Shown here in pieces: positions 35,363 through 43,470 of a stretch of DNA of 64,000 nt. Source of the stretch: Pseudomonas sp. RIT-PI-q (GTDB lineage: Bacteria; Pseudomonadota; Gammaproteobacteria; Pseudomonadales; Pseudomonadaceae); contig NZ_LHPC01000044.1 in NCBI RefSeq assembly GCF_001297125.1, positions 186,001 to 250,000 of the forward strand, in the 5' to 3' direction. The position numbers and the translations under genes are program-made. Positions within the stretch are counted from its first letter, which is position 1, and the number at the start of each line of letters is the position of its first letter. The notes beneath the pieces are model-generated. The model saw only the letters and a program-made list of their open reading frames with translations, was not told where the DNA came from and ran no database searches.

Positions 35363-35459
35363 TCAAGTCTGTCGGGGAGACCGAGCATGGCGCTCGGGTT
35401 TCCGTTACAATGCGCCACCGTGCCGACCCCTGAGTCGGAAAGTTCAGCCGAGGTGCTTC

Positions 35460-35801
35460 ATGGATATCATCGAAACGATTAAAGAGCAGATTGCTAACAA
35501 CACCATTCTGCTTTACATGAAAGGTTCGCCGAATGCCCCGCAGTGTGGCTTCTCCGCGAAAGCCGCGCAGGCCGTGATGGCGTGTGGTGAAAAGTTTGCG
35601 TACGTGGACATCCTGCAGAACCCGGAAATCCGCGCCAACCTGCCAAAATACGCCAACTGGCCAACCTTCCCGCAACTGTGGGTCGGTGGTGAGCTGGTCG
35701 GCGGTAGCGACATCATGACCGAGATGTCGGCTGATGGTTCGCTGCAAGCCACGATCAAGGCGGCTGTTGAAGCTGCTGCTGCCAACAAGACCGAAGCCTG
35801 A
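35460..35801 (+). CDS. grxD: Monothiol glutaredoxin Grx4 family
   Basis: 113-residue CGFS-type glutaredoxin that carries [2Fe-2S] clusters with BolA-type partners and supports iron-sulfur delivery. The active site is PQCGFSAK near residue 23-30; WPTFPQLWVGGELVGG binds glutathione. Preceded by GAGGTGC. It stands near bfr and bfd, a group of iron-handling genes. Confidence 0.95.
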   Translation: MDIIETIKEQIANNTILLYMKGSPNAPQCGFSAKAAQAVMACGEKFAYVDILQNPEIRANLPKYANWPTFPQLWVGGELVGGSDIMTEMSADGSLQATIKAAVEAAAANKTEA

Positions 35802-35811
35802 TTCGGTCTTT

Positions 35812-35899
35812 GTAGGAGCAAGGCTTGCCCGCGAAGAACGATGACGCGGTGCACATGCTGAACCGCGGCGCCTGATTCTCGGGCAAGCCTCGCTCCTAC
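35812..35899. repeat. REP-type inverted repeat pair
   Basis: Arms GTAGGAGCAAGGCTTGCCCG and GGGCAAGCCTCGCTCCTAC are inverted, with one mismatch near the outer end, about 45 nt apart, right after grxD. Confidence 0.83.
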
Positions 35900-35911
35900 A
35901 AGAGCAGTCAT

Positions 35912-35951
35912 TAAAAAGCCCCGCCTCTTTAAAAGAGAGCGGGGCTTTTTA
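35912..35951. terminator. Bidirectional terminator between grxD and bfr
   Basis: Stem AAAAAGCCCCGC / GCGGGGCTTTTT with additional CTCTTT/AAAGAG pairing, between convergent genes. Confidence 0.9.
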
Positions 35952-35977
35952 GTGTCTCGAGTTCAGCGGGCGCTAAC

Positions 35978-36451
35978 TTACTCTTCGCCCATCTGCGATT
36001 GCAGATAGTTCTCAAGACCGACTTTATCGATCAGGCCCAGTTGGGTTTCCAGCCAGTCGATATGTTCTTCTTCGGACTCAAGGATGTCTTCGAGCAGTTC
36101 GCGGCTGCCAAAGTCGCCAACGGTTTCGCAATGAGCGATAGCCACTTTGAGATCGGCGTGCCCGGTGCGTTCGATACGCAGGTCGCACTCCAGCATTTCC
36201 TGGGTGTGCTCGCCGATTTGCAGCTTGCCCAGGTCCTGGACGTTCGGCAGGCCTTCAAGGAACAGAATGCGCTTGATCAGCTTGTCCGCGTGCTTCATCT
36301 CGTCGATGGATTCGTGGTATTCGTGCTTGCCGAGCTTGTTCAGGCCCCAATCTTCGTACATGCGCGCATGCAGAAAGTATTGATTGATCGCGACCAGCTC
36401 ATTGGCAAGGATCTTGTTGAGATGCTGGATGACTGTAATGTCGCCTTTCAT
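35978..36451 (-). CDS. bfr: Bacterioferritin (BfrB-like)
   Basis: 157-residue subunit of the 24-mer iron-storage shell. Ferroxidase ligands are in ANELVAINQYFLH, EYHESIDEMKHADKLI and ILESEEEHIDW; the heme ligand Met52 is present in the DEM motif. The ATG at 36451 with AGGATCC upstream gives usual length. It pairs functionally with bfd upstream, whose product binds bacterioferritin to release iron. Confidence 0.96.
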   Translation of the reverse strand: MKGDITVIQHLNKILANELVAINQYFLHARMYEDWGLNKLGKHEYHESIDEMKHADKLIKRILFLEGLPNVQDLGKLQIGEHTQEMLECDLRIERTGHADLKVAIAHCETVGDFGSRELLEDILESEEEHIDWLETQLGLIDKVGLENYLQSQMGEE

Positions 36452-36607
36452 GATGGGATCCTGCCCTGTATTAGCTGTCTATAAGGCAGAGTTTGAGCCG
36501 CGTAATTAAGAGTGTCAAACCTAAGTTATTGAAACTTAAGTGAAAATTAATCGGAATAAGAATGTTTGTGTTCCGCGTCTAGAGCGTAACCGATTGATTT
36601 GCGGACA

Positions 36608-36637
36608 TAAAAAAACCGGACATAGAGTCCGGTTCTT
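36608..36637 (-). terminator. Intrinsic terminator downstream of bfd
   Basis: On the minus strand, GAACCGGACTC / GAGTCCGGTT-type stem (ACCGGAC / GTCCGGT) followed by a T-run of seven, 14 bp after the bfd stop. Confidence 0.85.
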
Positions 36638-36650
36638 TGAAATACGGTAT

Positions 36651-36869
36651 TTACGCGGCTGTAAATTCTACAGGGTAGGGAATCGCAGCCTGGGCAGATT
36701 GCAGTTTGGTCAGTGTTTCGCGGACCACTTCCTTGGCAAGGCAGGCGCATTTGCCGCATTGGCTGGCGACGCCGGTGGCTTGACGGACTTCCTTATAGCT
36801 GCAGCAACCTTCATAGATTGCATCGCGGATTTGACCGTCGGTAACGCCAGTGCAGAGGCAGACATACAT
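36651..36869 (-). CDS. bfd: Bacterioferritin-associated ferredoxin
   Basis: 72-residue [2Fe-2S] protein that docks on bacterioferritin and reduces it for iron release. Ligands C4, C6, C38 and C41 are all present (MYVCLC and SQCGKC). I chose the ATG at 36869; the frame extends 10 codons upstream without a ribosome-binding site. A Fur-box-like site lies about 50 bp upstream, matching iron-starvation control. Confidence 0.95.
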   Translation of the reverse strand: MYVCLCTGVTDGQIRDAIYEGCCSYKEVRQATGVASQCGKCACLAKEVVRETLTKLQSAQAAIPYPVEFTAA

Positions 36870-36918
36870 AAGTGAAAACCGTCGCTGGTTGTGACTCAAT
36901 TGCGATGGATCTTAATGT

Positions 36919-36937
36919 TAACGAGAATGATTGTCAA
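36919..36937. promoter_or_regulatory. Candidate Fur box upstream of bfd
   Basis: GAGAATGATTGTC at 36924-36936 matches GATAATGATAATC at 10 of 13 positions, in the 314-bp gap between bfd and the peroxiredoxin gene, 50-68 bp from the bfd start. Fur control of bfd is established in Pseudomonas; the site assignment is by pattern. The rest of this gap shows no gene. Confidence 0.55.
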
Positions 36938-37183
36938 AGTAGTTTCTGAAAGCTTTGCGTTATAAGCGCGCGTGACTGACGAACGGTTTTCTTCAAGGCC
37001 ATCTGCCAGTAATCGGGGCAGTGGCAAATTTACCCGTCTGCGAAAAACCGTTGAGGACAGGTCAAAAACGCAGTGTATGATGGCCGGTCCTTATGAAGCG
37101 GGTGGGTGTCACAGGGCTGTCGCCTGAGGGTGGCAGGCTGGCGCAAACCCGGAACTTCACGTTTATACACCAGGAGATATTCA

Positions 37184-37786
37184 ATGAGCGTACTCGTAGG
37201 CAAGCAAGCCCCTGACTTCACCGTACCGGCCGTACTCGGCAATGGCGAGATCGTAGACAGCTTCACCCTGTCGTCGGCCATCAAAGGCAAATACGGCCTG
37301 GTGTTCTTCTACCCACTGGACTTCACCTTCGTTTGCCCGTCCGAGCTGATCGCTCTGGACAACCGCATGTCTGACTTCAAGGCACGCAACGTTGAAGTGA
37401 TCGCCGTGTCGATCGACTCGCACTTCACCCACAACGCCTGGCGTAACACCCCGGTCAACAATGGCGGTATCGGCCAGGTCCGTTACACCATGGCTGCCGA
37501 CATCAAGCAGGAAATCATGAAGGCCTACGACGTTCAGTCCGCTGACGGTGTAGCGTTCCGTGGTGCGTTCCTGATCGACGACAAAGGCGTTGTCCGCTCG
37601 CAGATCATCAACGACCTGCCGCTGGGCCGTAACATCGAAGAGCTGGTTCGTCTGGTCGACGCGCTGCAATTCCACGAAGAGCACGGCGAAGTTTGCCCGG
37701 CCAACTGGAAAAAAGGCGACAAAGGCATGACCGCTTCGACCGAAGGCGTCGCGGCTTACCTGACCGAGCACGCTGCGGCGCTGTAA
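37184..37786 (+). CDS. 2-Cys peroxiredoxin (AhpC/Prx1 type)
   Basis: 200-residue peroxidase reducing H2O2 and organic peroxides in the cytoplasm. The peroxidatic Cys is in FTFVCPSEL near residue 51, and the resolving Cys in EVCPANW near 171. AGGAGATATTC precedes the ATG at 37184; upstream frame is not coding. Distinct from the AhpCF operon type, since no ahpF follows. Its place beside bfd and rnt is conserved in Pseudomonas. Confidence 0.93.
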   Translation: MSVLVGKQAPDFTVPAVLGNGEIVDSFTLSSAIKGKYGLVFFYPLDFTFVCPSELIALDNRMSDFKARNVEVIAVSIDSHFTHNAWRNTPVNNGGIGQVRYTMAADIKQEIMKAYDVQSADGVAFRGAFLIDDKGVVRSQIINDLPLGRNIEELVRLVDALQFHEEHGEVCPANWKKGDKGMTASTEGVAAYLTEHAAAL

Positions 37787-37802
37787 GGCACGTTCGAGGC
37801 AT

Positions 37803-37833
37803 AAAAAAACCGGCCCTGGAGGCCGGTTTTTTT
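37803..37833. terminator. Terminator after peroxiredoxin gene
   Basis: Stem AAAAAAACCGGCC / GGCCGGTTTTTTT with a short loop, 17 bp after the stop codon; symmetric, so it also fits the end of rnt on the minus strand. Confidence 0.9.
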
Positions 37834-37853
37834 ATGAGCGGTACATGACCCTT

Positions 37854-37946
37854 GTAGGAGCTGGCTTGCCAGCGAAGGCGTTTATTGCCACACCGCGCAA
37901 TTGCGCGCGTATGGGAGGGACCCTTCGCTGGCAAGCCAGCTCCTAC
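37854..37946. repeat. REP-type inverted repeat pair (GCTGGCTTGCCAGC variant)
   Basis: Perfect 25-nt arms GTAGGAGCTGGCTTGCCAGC(GAAGG) and the reverse complement, about 43 nt apart, between two convergent genes. Confidence 0.88.
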
Positions 37947-37958
37947 AAACAATCACGG

Positions 37959-38636
37959 TTAGTCGTTGAAGTCTTCCCAGCCGCCCATTTGCTTCCAGCG
38001 ATTGACGATGCCGCAGAACAGCTCGGCCGTCTTCTCGGTGTCGTAGCGAGCCGAGTGAGCCTCACGACCGTCGAAGTCGATATCGGCTGCCTGACAGGCC
38101 TTGGCCAATACGGTTTGACCGTAAGCCAGCCCAGCAAGCGTTGCGGTGTCGAAGCTGGAGAACGGATGAAACGGGTTGCGTTTCATGTCCAGGCGCGCAA
38201 CAGCGGCGTTGAGGAAACCCAGGTCGAAGCTGCTGTTATGACCGACCAGGATCGCCCGCTTGCAACCGTTGGCTTTCAGGGCCTTGCGGATGCCACGGAA
38301 GATATCGGTCAGCGCCGCTTCTTCACTCACGGCCATGCGCAGCGGGTGATCGAGCTTGATTCCGGTGAATTCCAGAGCGGCCGCTTCGATGTTCGCGCCT
38401 TCAAAAGGCTCGACGCGGAAGAAGTAGGTGTGATCGGGATACACGAACCCTTTTTCGTCCATGCCGATAGTGGTCGCGGCAATTTCCAGCAAGGCGTCAG
38501 TGGCAGAGTTGAAACCACCGGTTTCAACGTCGACAACGACTGGCAGGTATCCACGGAAGCGCTCGGCCATCGGGTGGCGTGAACCACCTCCGCCGCCTTG
38601 ACCGTCCTGTTCGTCGTCGTAATGGTCTTCACTCAC
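37959..38636 (-). CDS. rnt: Ribonuclease T
   Basis: 225-residue DEDDh 3'-5' exoribonuclease that trims tRNA CCA ends and 5S/23S rRNA. Exo motifs are VVVDVETGGFN (near 34), GHNSSFDLGFLN (near 133) and HSARYDTEKTAELF (near 193). The start codon is GTG at 38636; it overlaps the pyrC stop as GTGA, so translation is coupled to pyrC. The N-terminus has a low-complexity GQGGGGGS stretch not present in E. coli Rnt. Confidence 0.95.
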   Translation of the reverse strand: MSEDHYDDEQDGQGGGGGSRHPMAERFRGYLPVVVDVETGGFNSATDALLEIAATTIGMDEKGFVYPDHTYFFRVEPFEGANIEAAALEFTGIKLDHPLRMAVSEEAALTDIFRGIRKALKANGCKRAILVGHNSSFDLGFLNAAVARLDMKRNPFHPFSSFDTATLAGLAYGQTVLAKACQAADIDFDGREAHSARYDTEKTAELFCGIVNRWKQMGGWEDFND

Positions 38637-39679
38637 GCGTTTTCCTCCAGCAGGCGCCAGCGCAGTTTTTCACCGGCGCGCAGCGGGATTACGGTCAGCT
38701 CGCCAAATGGCAGGCTGGTTGGGGCGGTCCACTCTTCACGGACCAGGGTAATGCGATCGGTGTTCACCGGCAGGCCGTAGAAACGCGGGCCGTTCAGGCT
38801 GGCAAAGGCTTCGAGCTTGTCCAGCGCGTTGCGCTGTTCAAAGGCCTCGGCATACATCTCGATGGCTGCATAAGCGGTGTAGCAACCGGCACAGCCGCAA
38901 GCGGCTTCTTTGGCGTGCTGGGCATGCGGCGCCGAATCGGTGCCGAGGAAGAACTTCTCGCTGCCGCTGGTGGCGGCGTCGAGCAGGGCTTCCTGGTGGG
39001 TGTTGCGCTTGAGGATCGGCAAGCAATAGAAATGCGGCCGAATCCCGCCCACCAACATGTGGTTGCGGTTGTACAGAAGGTGATGGGCGGTGATGGTTGC
39101 GCCAACGTTGGCCGAGGCCTCGTTGACGAACTGCACGGCGTCTGCGGTGGTGATGTGTTCGAACACCACTTTGAGCGTCGGGAAGCGTTCGACCACACGA
39201 CGCATGTGCTCGTCGATGAAGATTTTTTCGCGGTCGAACACGTCGACATCGCCACGGGTGACTTCACCATGAATCAACAAAGGCATCCCGACTTCGGCCA
39301 TGGCCTCAAGTGCAGGGAAGATCTTGTCGATGCTGGTGACGCCAGAGTCCGAATTGGTGGTCGCGCCGGCCGGGTACAACTTGGCGGCGTGAATGAAACC
39401 GCTGGCCTTGGCCTCGCGAATTTCTTCAGGCTGGGTGCGGTCGGTCAGGTACAGGACCATCAATGGTTCGAAGCGACTGCCGGCCGGGCGTGCAGCGAGA
39501 ATCCGCTGGCGATAGCCGTCGGCTTCAGCCGCATTACGCACCGGAGGTACCAGGTTAGGCATGATGATGGCGCGACCAAAGGTGCGCGCGACATCCGCAA
39601 CGGTATTGGTCAACACGGCACCATCGCGAAGATGAATGTGCCAGTCGTCGGGACGCAGCAGGGTCAGGCGGTCGGACAT
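38633..39679 (-). CDS. pyrC: Dihydroorotase (class II)
   Basis: 348-residue zinc amidohydrolase of pyrimidine synthesis, making dihydroorotate from carbamoyl aspartate. The HIHLRDG motif near residue 14 gives the first metal ligands, and further His residues lie in LIHGEV, VFEHITT, and the DSAPH motif near 252. Full length. Followed by rnt with a 4-bp overlap. Divergent from the motY-like gene. Confidence 0.96.
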   Translation of the reverse strand: MSDRLTLLRPDDWHIHLRDGAVLTNTVADVARTFGRAIIMPNLVPPVRNAAEADGYRQRILAARPAGSRFEPLMVLYLTDRTQPEEIREAKASGFIHAAKLYPAGATTNSDSGVTSIDKIFPALEAMAEVGMPLLIHGEVTRGDVDVFDREKIFIDEHMRRVVERFPTLKVVFEHITTADAVQFVNEASANVGATITAHHLLYNRNHMLVGGIRPHFYCLPILKRNTHQEALLDAATSGSEKFFLGTDSAPHAQHAKEAACGCAGCYTAYAAIEMYAEAFEQRNALDKLEAFASLNGPRFYGLPVNTDRITLVREEWTAPTSLPFGELTVIPLRAGEKLRWRLLEENA

Positions 39680-39838
39680 GAGGGGATTCCAGGCGGGTCA
39701 AACTGAGGGGAATGCTACCGGAAAAGACTCTCTCAGGCACTCGCTATCAAGTTTTGCAGGAAGCTTCCGATATCCAACAGGTATGCCGTAAACAAGTGTG
39801 TGTCGGTCTTTTTGTTGTAGAAGCCAGTGGAGCCTCCC

Positions 39839-40747
39839 GTGCGCCAGCGTTATTTAGCCTTGCTCAGCGTGTTTGCCAGCCTTCCTGCGATGGCGCTCAC
39901 TTTCCAGACGCGTCTGGAGAGCATCGAGTGGACCGTCGAAGGTGACAAATTCGAGTGCCGCCTGACGCAACCGATTACCGATTTCGGTTCGGGTGAATTC
40001 GTGCGTCGCGCCGGTGAGCAAGCGACGTTTCGTCTGAAGACCTATAACTCGATGATCGGTGGTGGTTCGGCGACCTTGCTGGCGGCCGCGGCACCGTGGC
40101 AACCGGGGCGTGGCGATATCAACCTCGGCTCCGTGCGAATCGGCAGCGGCAATGTGCTGTTCAACAGTTCACAAGTGCAGGCCGGGCGCCTGATCAGTGG
40201 CTTGATGGACGGCCGCAGTCCGGTGGTGCGGCATTATTCGGGCGATGGCCGGGTGTCGGAAGTGCGTCTGTTGCCGGTCAAGTTCAGCAAGGCCTTCAAC
40301 GACTACCAGGGCTGTGTGGCGAAGCTGTTGCCGAAGAACTTCGAACAGGTCAAGCAATCTGAAATCGGCTTCCCCGGCGAAGGCATCGATCTCGACGCGC
40401 AGGCCAAGGCTCAATTGCAGGTGATGCTCGAGTTCATGAAGGCCGATCCGACGGTCAACCACATCGAGCTCGACGGTCACTCCGACAACAGCGGCAACCG
40501 CCTGACCAACCGCGACCTGTCGCGGCGTCGCGCCCTGGCGGTCATGGAGTTTTTCAAGGCCAACGGGGTTCAGGAATCACAGATCACCGTACGCTTTCAC
40601 GGCGAACGTTATCCGTTGGCGCCCAACACCAATTCCGCCAATCGGGCGAAAAACCGTCGGGTCAACGTGCACCTCGCGCGGGTCGCGCCTACCGAGCAGC
40701 CGGCGCCTCAGGCCACGGTATCGGCGAGCGCGGCGAAGACGTCCTGA
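39839..40747 (+). CDS. motY: MotY-like OmpA-family protein (flagellar T-ring)
   Basis: 302-residue exported protein. Signal peptide about 1-19 (RQRYLALLSVFASLPAMA), then a MotY N-terminal domain (LTFQTRLESIEW onward, about 20-150) and a C-terminal OmpA/peptidoglycan-binding domain (about 180-280, with ELDGHSDNSGNRLTNRDLSRRRA). In P. aeruginosa the gene in this position, beside argG and pyrC, was named motY and supports stator function for swimming. The GTG at 39839 is preferred to the GTG at 39827 because GGAG is correctly spaced. Function is inferred from that family. Confidence 0.85.
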   Translation: MRQRYLALLSVFASLPAMALTFQTRLESIEWTVEGDKFECRLTQPITDFGSGEFVRRAGEQATFRLKTYNSMIGGGSATLLAAAAPWQPGRGDINLGSVRIGSGNVLFNSSQVQAGRLISGLMDGRSPVVRHYSGDGRVSEVRLLPVKFSKAFNDYQGCVAKLLPKNFEQVKQSEIGFPGEGIDLDAQAKAQLQVMLEFMKADPTVNHIELDGHSDNSGNRLTNRDLSRRRALAVMEFFKANGVQESQITVRFHGERYPLAPNTNSANRAKNRRVNVHLARVAPTEQPAPQATVSASAAKTS

Positions 40748-40760
40748 ACCCGCTGAAATC

Positions 40761-40823
40761 GTCGCTCGCTCGACATAATCTGTCGCTTCGTCGTCATAAG
40801 CTGTCGCGCCTCTGTAAATTATT
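40761..40823 (+). promoter_or_regulatory. Three 21-bp direct repeats upstream of argG, probable ArgR sites
   Basis: GTCGC recurs at 40761, 40782 and 40803, exactly 21 bp apart. The first two units (GTCGCTCGCTCGACATAATC, GTCGCTTCGTCGTCATAAGC) match at 16 of 21 positions; the third contains TGTCGC-N8-AA. The array ends 54 bp before the argG start. The direct-repeat layout agrees with known Pseudomonas ArgR operators. Confidence 0.6.
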
Positions 40824-40876
40824 CTGCATGACCGGTAGACTTGACGGCTTTCCGTAGAACCCCGTGGAGTGATGGC

Positions 40877-42094
40877 ATGGCGGACGTAAACAAGGTCGTT
40901 CTGGCGTATTCCGGCGGCCTGGACACTTCGGTGATCCTCAAGTGGCTGCAGGATACTTATAACTGTGAAGTCGTGACCTTCACCGCTGACCTGGGTCAGG
41001 GCGAAGAGGTCGAACCTGCACGCGCCAAGGCTCAGGCCATGGGCGTCAAAGAGATCTACATCGACGACTTGCGCGAAGAATTCGTGCGCGATTTCGTTTT
41101 CCCGATGTTCCGCGCCAACACCGTTTACGAAGGCGAGTACCTGCTGGGTACTTCCATCGCTCGTCCGTTGATCGCCAAGCGCCTGATCGAAATCGCCAAC
41201 GAAACTGGCGCTGACGCCATTTCCCACGGCGCCACCGGCAAGGGTAACGACCAGGTTCGTTTCGAACTGGGCGCTTACGCCTTGAAGCCCGGTGTGAAAG
41301 TGATCGCTCCGTGGCGCGAATGGGACCTGCTCTCCCGTGAAAAGCTGATGGATTACGCTGAAAAGCACAACATCCCGATCGAGCGTCACGGCAAGAAGAA
41401 ATCCCCGTACTCGATGGATGCCAACCTGCTGCACATCTCCTATGAAGGCGGCGTGCTGGAAGACACCTGGACCGAGCACGAAGAAGACATGTGGAAATGG
41501 ACCGTCTCCCCGGAGAAGGCTCCTGACAAAGCGCAATACCTGGAACTGACCTACCGCAACGGCGACATCGTCGCACTGGACGGCGTCGAAATGTCCCCGG
41601 CCACCGTGCTGGCGACCCTCAACCGTATCGGCGGCGAACACGGCATCGGCCGTCTCGACATCGTCGAGAACCGTTACGTCGGCATGAAGTCCCGTGGCTG
41701 CTACGAAACCCCGGGCGGCACCATCATGCTGCGCGCTCACCGTGCGATCGAATCGATCACCCTGGACCGCGAAGTGGCTCACCTCAAAGACGAGCTGATG
41801 CCTAAATACGCCAGCCTGATCTACACCGGTTACTGGTGGAGCCCTGAGCGTCTGATGCTGCAACAGATGATCGATGCGTCCCAGGCTCATGTGAACGGCG
41901 TTGTGCGCCTGAAGCTGTACAAGGGCAACGTGATCGTCACCGGTCGTAAGTCCGACGAGTCGTTGTTCGACGCCAACATCGCGACCTTCGAGGAAGATGG
42001 CGGCGCCTACAACCAGGCAGACGCAGCGGGCTTCATCAAGCTCAATGCCTTGCGCATGCGCATTGCCGCGAACAAAGGCCGGAAGCTTTTCTGA
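40877..42094 (+). CDS. argG: Argininosuccinate synthase
   Basis: 405-residue ATP-dependent ligase joining citrulline and aspartate. The ATP-pyrophosphatase P-loop AYSGGLDTS lies at residues 9-17; further motifs are ISHGATGKGNDQVRFE and MDANLLHISYEGG. The ATG at 40877 has GGAG upstream and gives the family length. Together with argF it supplies late arginine synthesis. A perfect 16-bp hairpin lies 20 bp downstream. Confidence 0.97.
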   Translation: MADVNKVVLAYSGGLDTSVILKWLQDTYNCEVVTFTADLGQGEEVEPARAKAQAMGVKEIYIDDLREEFVRDFVFPMFRANTVYEGEYLLGTSIARPLIAKRLIEIANETGADAISHGATGKGNDQVRFELGAYALKPGVKVIAPWREWDLLSREKLMDYAEKHNIPIERHGKKKSPYSMDANLLHISYEGGVLEDTWTEHEEDMWKWTVSPEKAPDKAQYLELTYRNGDIVALDGVEMSPATVLATLNRIGGEHGIGRLDIVENRYVGMKSRGCYETPGGTIMLRAHRAIESITLDREVAHLKDELMPKYASLIYTGYWWSPERLMLQQMIDASQAHVNGVVRLKLYKGNVIVTGRKSDESLFDANIATFEEDGGAYNQADAAGFIKLNALRMRIAANKGRKLF

Positions 42095-42114
42095 GACCTT
42101 TGAGACCGTAACAG

Positions 42115-42149
42115 GACGTGTGGCCTTGTCGTCGACAAGGCCACACGTC
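42115..42149. other. Perfect 16-bp hairpin after argG
   Basis: GACGTGTGGCCTTGTC and its exact reverse complement with a 3-nt loop. There is no T-run on either side, so it is not a classical intrinsic terminator, though its position just beyond argG suggests transcript-end formation or stabilisation. Confidence 0.55.
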
Positions 42150-42235
42150 TGAAAAGGGGATTGTTGCCTGACGTTGCGATGCTGCGTTCTTCTAGTTCCC
42201 GTATTTCCTTCCTGACTGTTTCTCTCTGGCGGCTC

Positions 42236-42907
42236 TTAAAGCGCTGCTGACGGCTGCGTGTCGGTTAACACGTGTTGATCAATGAGCGTCACGCCCTGCG
42301 AACACAAGTTGTAAGCCATGCAAAAAGTCATGCTGCTGCGTTTCTTTGGGTGCCTTGAATGTTTGAACGCGCTCTTCTTGAGTAACAACTCCGATTCGTT
42401 GCACGTGATGAACACGATCGCGTGTGCAAGCCTTCCCTGATCTTTCTGAATTTTGTCTAGCACGTCGCTGAACTGGGTCTCTTTGTGCATTCGGCGTGCA
42501 TCAATGATGTACAGATCCTTTAGCCGCTCGGCCAGGCGGACGTGGTGTTGAACCGAGAAGGGGCGTTGCGAATCTGCCTCTGTTGGTGGGTCTTGTGTGG
42601 TTCGGGGACGCTGGACGGATTGCGCAGGGGCGGTGCTTTCCGAGCGCTCGGCACTGTCCATGACCTTTATGAAGTGCTTTCCTTTCTCAAAATCGGAAGG
42701 CGCATACAGTGACCGGTAGTTGAAGTTGAGCGTGATGAAGAATAGAAAAAGCAAATAAAAAGGAAAGCTGATCAGAAACCAGATATAGACCTCTCTTTCC
42801 TTGTTGTCGAGAAAGGGCAGGGAAACGGCAGCCGATGTTTCAGACAGTGTTGCGAATATCGCGATGAGGGTCATGGGGTTGGTAATTCGTTTTTTGAGTT
42901 TGGTCAT
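42236..42907 (-). CDS. Unknown membrane protein with two N-terminal helices
   Basis: 223 residues. Two hydrophobic segments at about 10-30 (NPMTLIAIFATLSETSAAVS) and 40-60 (IWFLISFPFYLLFLFF) are followed by TLNFNYRSLYAPSDFEKG and a charged, cytoplasm-facing region with a Pro/Gln-rich linker (about 90-115) and a C-terminal globular part (about 116-223). The helix pair plus LNFN...LYAPSDF resembles a module I have seen at the start of many unrelated bacterial membrane effectors or sensors; this recollection is not verified. No catalytic motif is visible. The ribosome-binding site is weak. It sits in AT-richer DNA between argG and the response regulator, suggesting acquisition. Confidence 0.65.
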   Translation of the reverse strand: MTKLKKRITNPMTLIAIFATLSETSAAVSLPFLDNKEREVYIWFLISFPFYLLFLFFITLNFNYRSLYAPSDFEKGKHFIKVMDSAERSESTAPAQSVQRPRTTQDPPTEADSQRPFSVQHHVRLAERLKDLYIIDARRMHKETQFSDVLDKIQKDQGRLAHAIVFITCNESELLLKKSAFKHSRHPKKRSSMTFCMAYNLCSQGVTLIDQHVLTDTQPSAAL

Positions 42908-43470
42908 ATTTAATGCTCATGAAAGTTGTCTTTTCTCGAATGGTTAAAGTTAGGGTTAGGTGTTGATTTTAATAGTAGCGTTATTATTCGTGATTGGGTC
43001 AGGTTCGTTTGCCTTGTCGTAAAGTGTTAAATGGTTTTTTGATGACTTGCTGTGTGATATTTTTACTTAATTGTCATCACTCTTTCATGATTGATCAGTG
43101 GATTTTTTTTGCTGTAAGAATAAGTGGATACTTGGCGTGTGATATTTCTGGTATGAACGTCGATACGGTAAATATCGGTTACTTTTGAGCATTGCCTAGT
43201 AGCTGGCGTCCATTGGATCACCGCTGTCAAATCGGCTTATTACATTTTCCGGTCAAAAATCGATACAAAAAACTATTGAGAATAGGAATGCCGGCGAGCT
43301 GAAAAATCTTCTGATGCATTGTATTCGAAGAATTTTTGTAAGATTAATCCGCGTTGTTTGTAGGGAATGTCTCTTGGTGCAGGTGGCCGGGGGGGGCGGC
43401 ATGCCATGGGTGAAACGACTAGGCTATTGTGCGGGCTCTAAAAATTCGAACAGCGAAATTGGACTTGCCC
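42908..43470. other. AT-rich intergenic region
   Basis: About 560 bp of clearly lower GC than neighbours, with several T-runs. The only reading frame (64 codons from a TTG at 42994) has no ribosome-binding site and no recognisable product. I see no RNA gene. It could hold promoters for the unknown membrane protein (minus) and the response regulator (plus). Confidence 0.5.

Noticed and set aside
42994..43188. 64-codon plus-strand frame in the AT-rich gap
   Set aside because: TTG start, no ribosome-binding site and no recognisable features; chance frame in low-GC DNA.
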